From NCBI RefSeq assembly GCF_028858725.1, contig NC_084763.1:52956152-53020151 (forward strand): a stretch of DNA of 64,000 bases, given 5' to 3'. Source of the stretch: Colius striatus (Eukaryota > Chordata > Aves > Coliiformes > Coliidae). The notes under the pieces are model-generated. The model was not told where the DNA came from. It saw only the letters and a program-made list of their open reading frames with translations, and did no database searches. The stretch's first letter is position 1. Each line of letters starts with the position of its first letter. Position numbers and translations under genes: made by a program. This document shows positions 62,453-64,000 of this stretch, one piece after another.

Positions 62453-62557
62453 GTACACTATAAAGAAGAGTTTAAAAAATCTAAAGGCAAGTGCATATTT
62501 GTACCTGATACCCCACAGCTAAAACATGTGAAAAATCTCAGTGCTGTTATTTCTGAG
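62453..62557 (+). CDS. NEBL: nebulette first nebulin-repeat exon (exon 3)
   Basis: This 105-base phase-0 exon encodes 35 residues, beginning VHYKEEFKKSKGKCIFVPD and ending HVKNLSAVISE. It matches the first nebulin repeat of human nebulette (RYKEEFKKSK...CTFVTD, HVKN...ISE) with the same length. The YKEEF start and the DTPQLKHVKN segment are the hallmarks of an actin-binding nebulin repeat. The acceptor is ctcctctttgtag and the donor gtaaga. The expected next exon (AKYKG-type repeat) was not found before base 64000, so it lies downstream. Confidence 0.94.
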
Positions 62558-64000
62558 GTAAGACCTAAAAGACTGAAGAATTCTCTTTGCTTTTCACCCC
62601 TCCTAAAAACTATATTGAATATGGTGGTTTTTATCAGGGTAAGAATGGTTTACTTCACAATTCTGTTTAAAGCTGAAGTGACTTAAAGTGCTGTAATTAG
62701 TGTATACTGTATATGTGAGTAAAAATAATTTGGAATAACACTACACTGTTACTGTGAGATTCCAGGATATTTTATTAATGGTTATGAGGCAGTCCTAACT
62801 ATCCCATTTTATGGATAAATAAACTGAGGAACAGGAAAAAGACTTCTTGTTCTGATTAGATTTGCAAGGTACACCTGTGCATTGTTCCCTGCTGTGTAGA
62901 GTCCACGGCTGGGTACCAAACAAGAGACAAGGAAACTATTACCCTGTTATGATCTTTGTCTTCCTTCAGTGAGGGGACTGGGGCAGACATCAGGTCAATG
63001 CCTTCTGCAGGTCACCTGAGCTCTTGTGTGCATATAAATGTGTACTCATGTCAGAGTTTTTAGGTATTTACATATGCAATAGACACACACACAACTGTAG
63101 TGACGGAAAAAAAGAATGGCAAATTCCAAAATACCAGAGCAATTTACTGCCAGCTCTTCATATCCCAGGAGCAAAGTGTCATAGGATTGCATCTCTGATT
63201 ATTTTTTCACAGGTGACAACAGCAGCATCATTTTACCTTGATAGAGAGTTGCCTTTGTTAAGGAATTGCTGTTTCTGAGTGATTTTCTGTCACTGCAATG
63301 CTTGGAAGAGTCTAGATTTTTGGTGCCTTGTTTTTTGTGCTACCTTTATGATTATGATATAGAACATCTCAATATCCCTGTCTGCAGTGATGTAATTTAT
63401 ATACATTCTACATTCTCTTTCTGATATATCTCAGTATGCTGTGTGGCTACATTCAATATAAATGTACTTGATTAATGTATTTGTTATATTTATCTTCATA
63501 TTTTATGAGAAGAGTGGCATGTCCCAAGGGCCATAAATGTAATGAAATTATACTTTCCAAGAAACAGGCTCTTTTAGTCTACAAAAGCACAACTGAGAAT
63601 TTGTCAAACCCATCTCTTTGATTCCAAAGAAAAGCTGCTAATTATTAGTCAGATATTTAGTATTATAAAGATATGTCAAAATTTTAATCCCCATGGTTTT
63701 TTATCCTACTGGTGAGCACCCTGTGTGCTTATTGCAGCATTACCTGAAGGTAATGATGTGATGAATGGTTTTTATTGTAAATTACTGACCTCTAGTGTCC
63801 CGTAACCTGCTTTTGCAAAACTTGAACACTGCAATTCTTAGCAGCATGTCTAGAGCCATGAAAAACAGCCCTGTTTTGGGAAACAGCGACAAATGTTACG
63901 GTAAATTATTGCTATTTATTAGATATATGGGAAACTAGTCTCTAATGAACAGCCATATATTGCACAGTAAGTTAATGACTTTAGACAGTATCATTTAAGA
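62558..64000. other. nebulette intron 3, incomplete
   Basis: Starts with gtaaga and runs off the end of the window. No exon, RNA gene or recognised repeat is present. The 84-codon open frame at 63024-63278 shows no nebulin-type motif. Confidence 0.6.

Noticed and set aside
1..64000. CRISPR arrays, operons, phage or plasmid features
   Set aside because: The sequence is a vertebrate intron with spliced exons and LINEs; no prokaryotic organisation was seen.

Overview
The window is eukaryotic and almost certainly avian. It is AT-rich, has no long open reading frames, and carries many short 5'-truncated CR1 LINE fragments with the bird-type 3' end (tail resembling 'ccaaccattctatgat'), plus LTR remnants of bird endogenous retroviruses. 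The order or species cannot be told from the sequence. All 64 kb appear to lie inside one gene on the + strand, NEBL, which encodes the actin-binding nebulin-family proteins nebulette (heart Z-disc) and LIM-nebulette/LASP2 (broader, focal adhesion and Z-disc).

Four coding exons can be supported. Exon 13089-13196 encodes a single 36-residue nebulin-type repeat ([16 protein letters not shown]...). That repeat is the signature of the short isoform LIM-nebulette/LASP2, whose LIM-domain exons must lie upstream of base 1. About 43 kb downstream come three consecutive exons of the long isoform nebulette: the start exon with an acidic N-terminus (56177-56242), a linker exon (56338-56409) and the first nebulin repeat exon (62453-62557). 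All are phase 0 with good splice signals. The window therefore captures the switch point of a two-promoter gene: LASP2 transcripts run through the region and splice from 13196 to shared 3' exons beyond the window, while nebulette transcripts start just before 56177.

The sequence just before the nebulette start codon holds a compact group of heart-type motifs: three T(C/T)AAGTG NKX2-5-type sites, one perfect MEF2 site, one GATA site and a TATA-like TAAATAAG. This is the most interesting regulatory candidate. Everything else is intron: about 1-13 kb, 13.2-56.2 kb, 56.4-62.5 kb and 62.6-64 kb, containing about a dozen CR1 pieces in both orientations, three LTR fragments, a few small tandem repeats and palindromes. 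No RNA gene, CRISPR array, prokaryotic feature or second protein gene was seen. The short open reading frames elsewhere look like chance or lie in CR1 copies.
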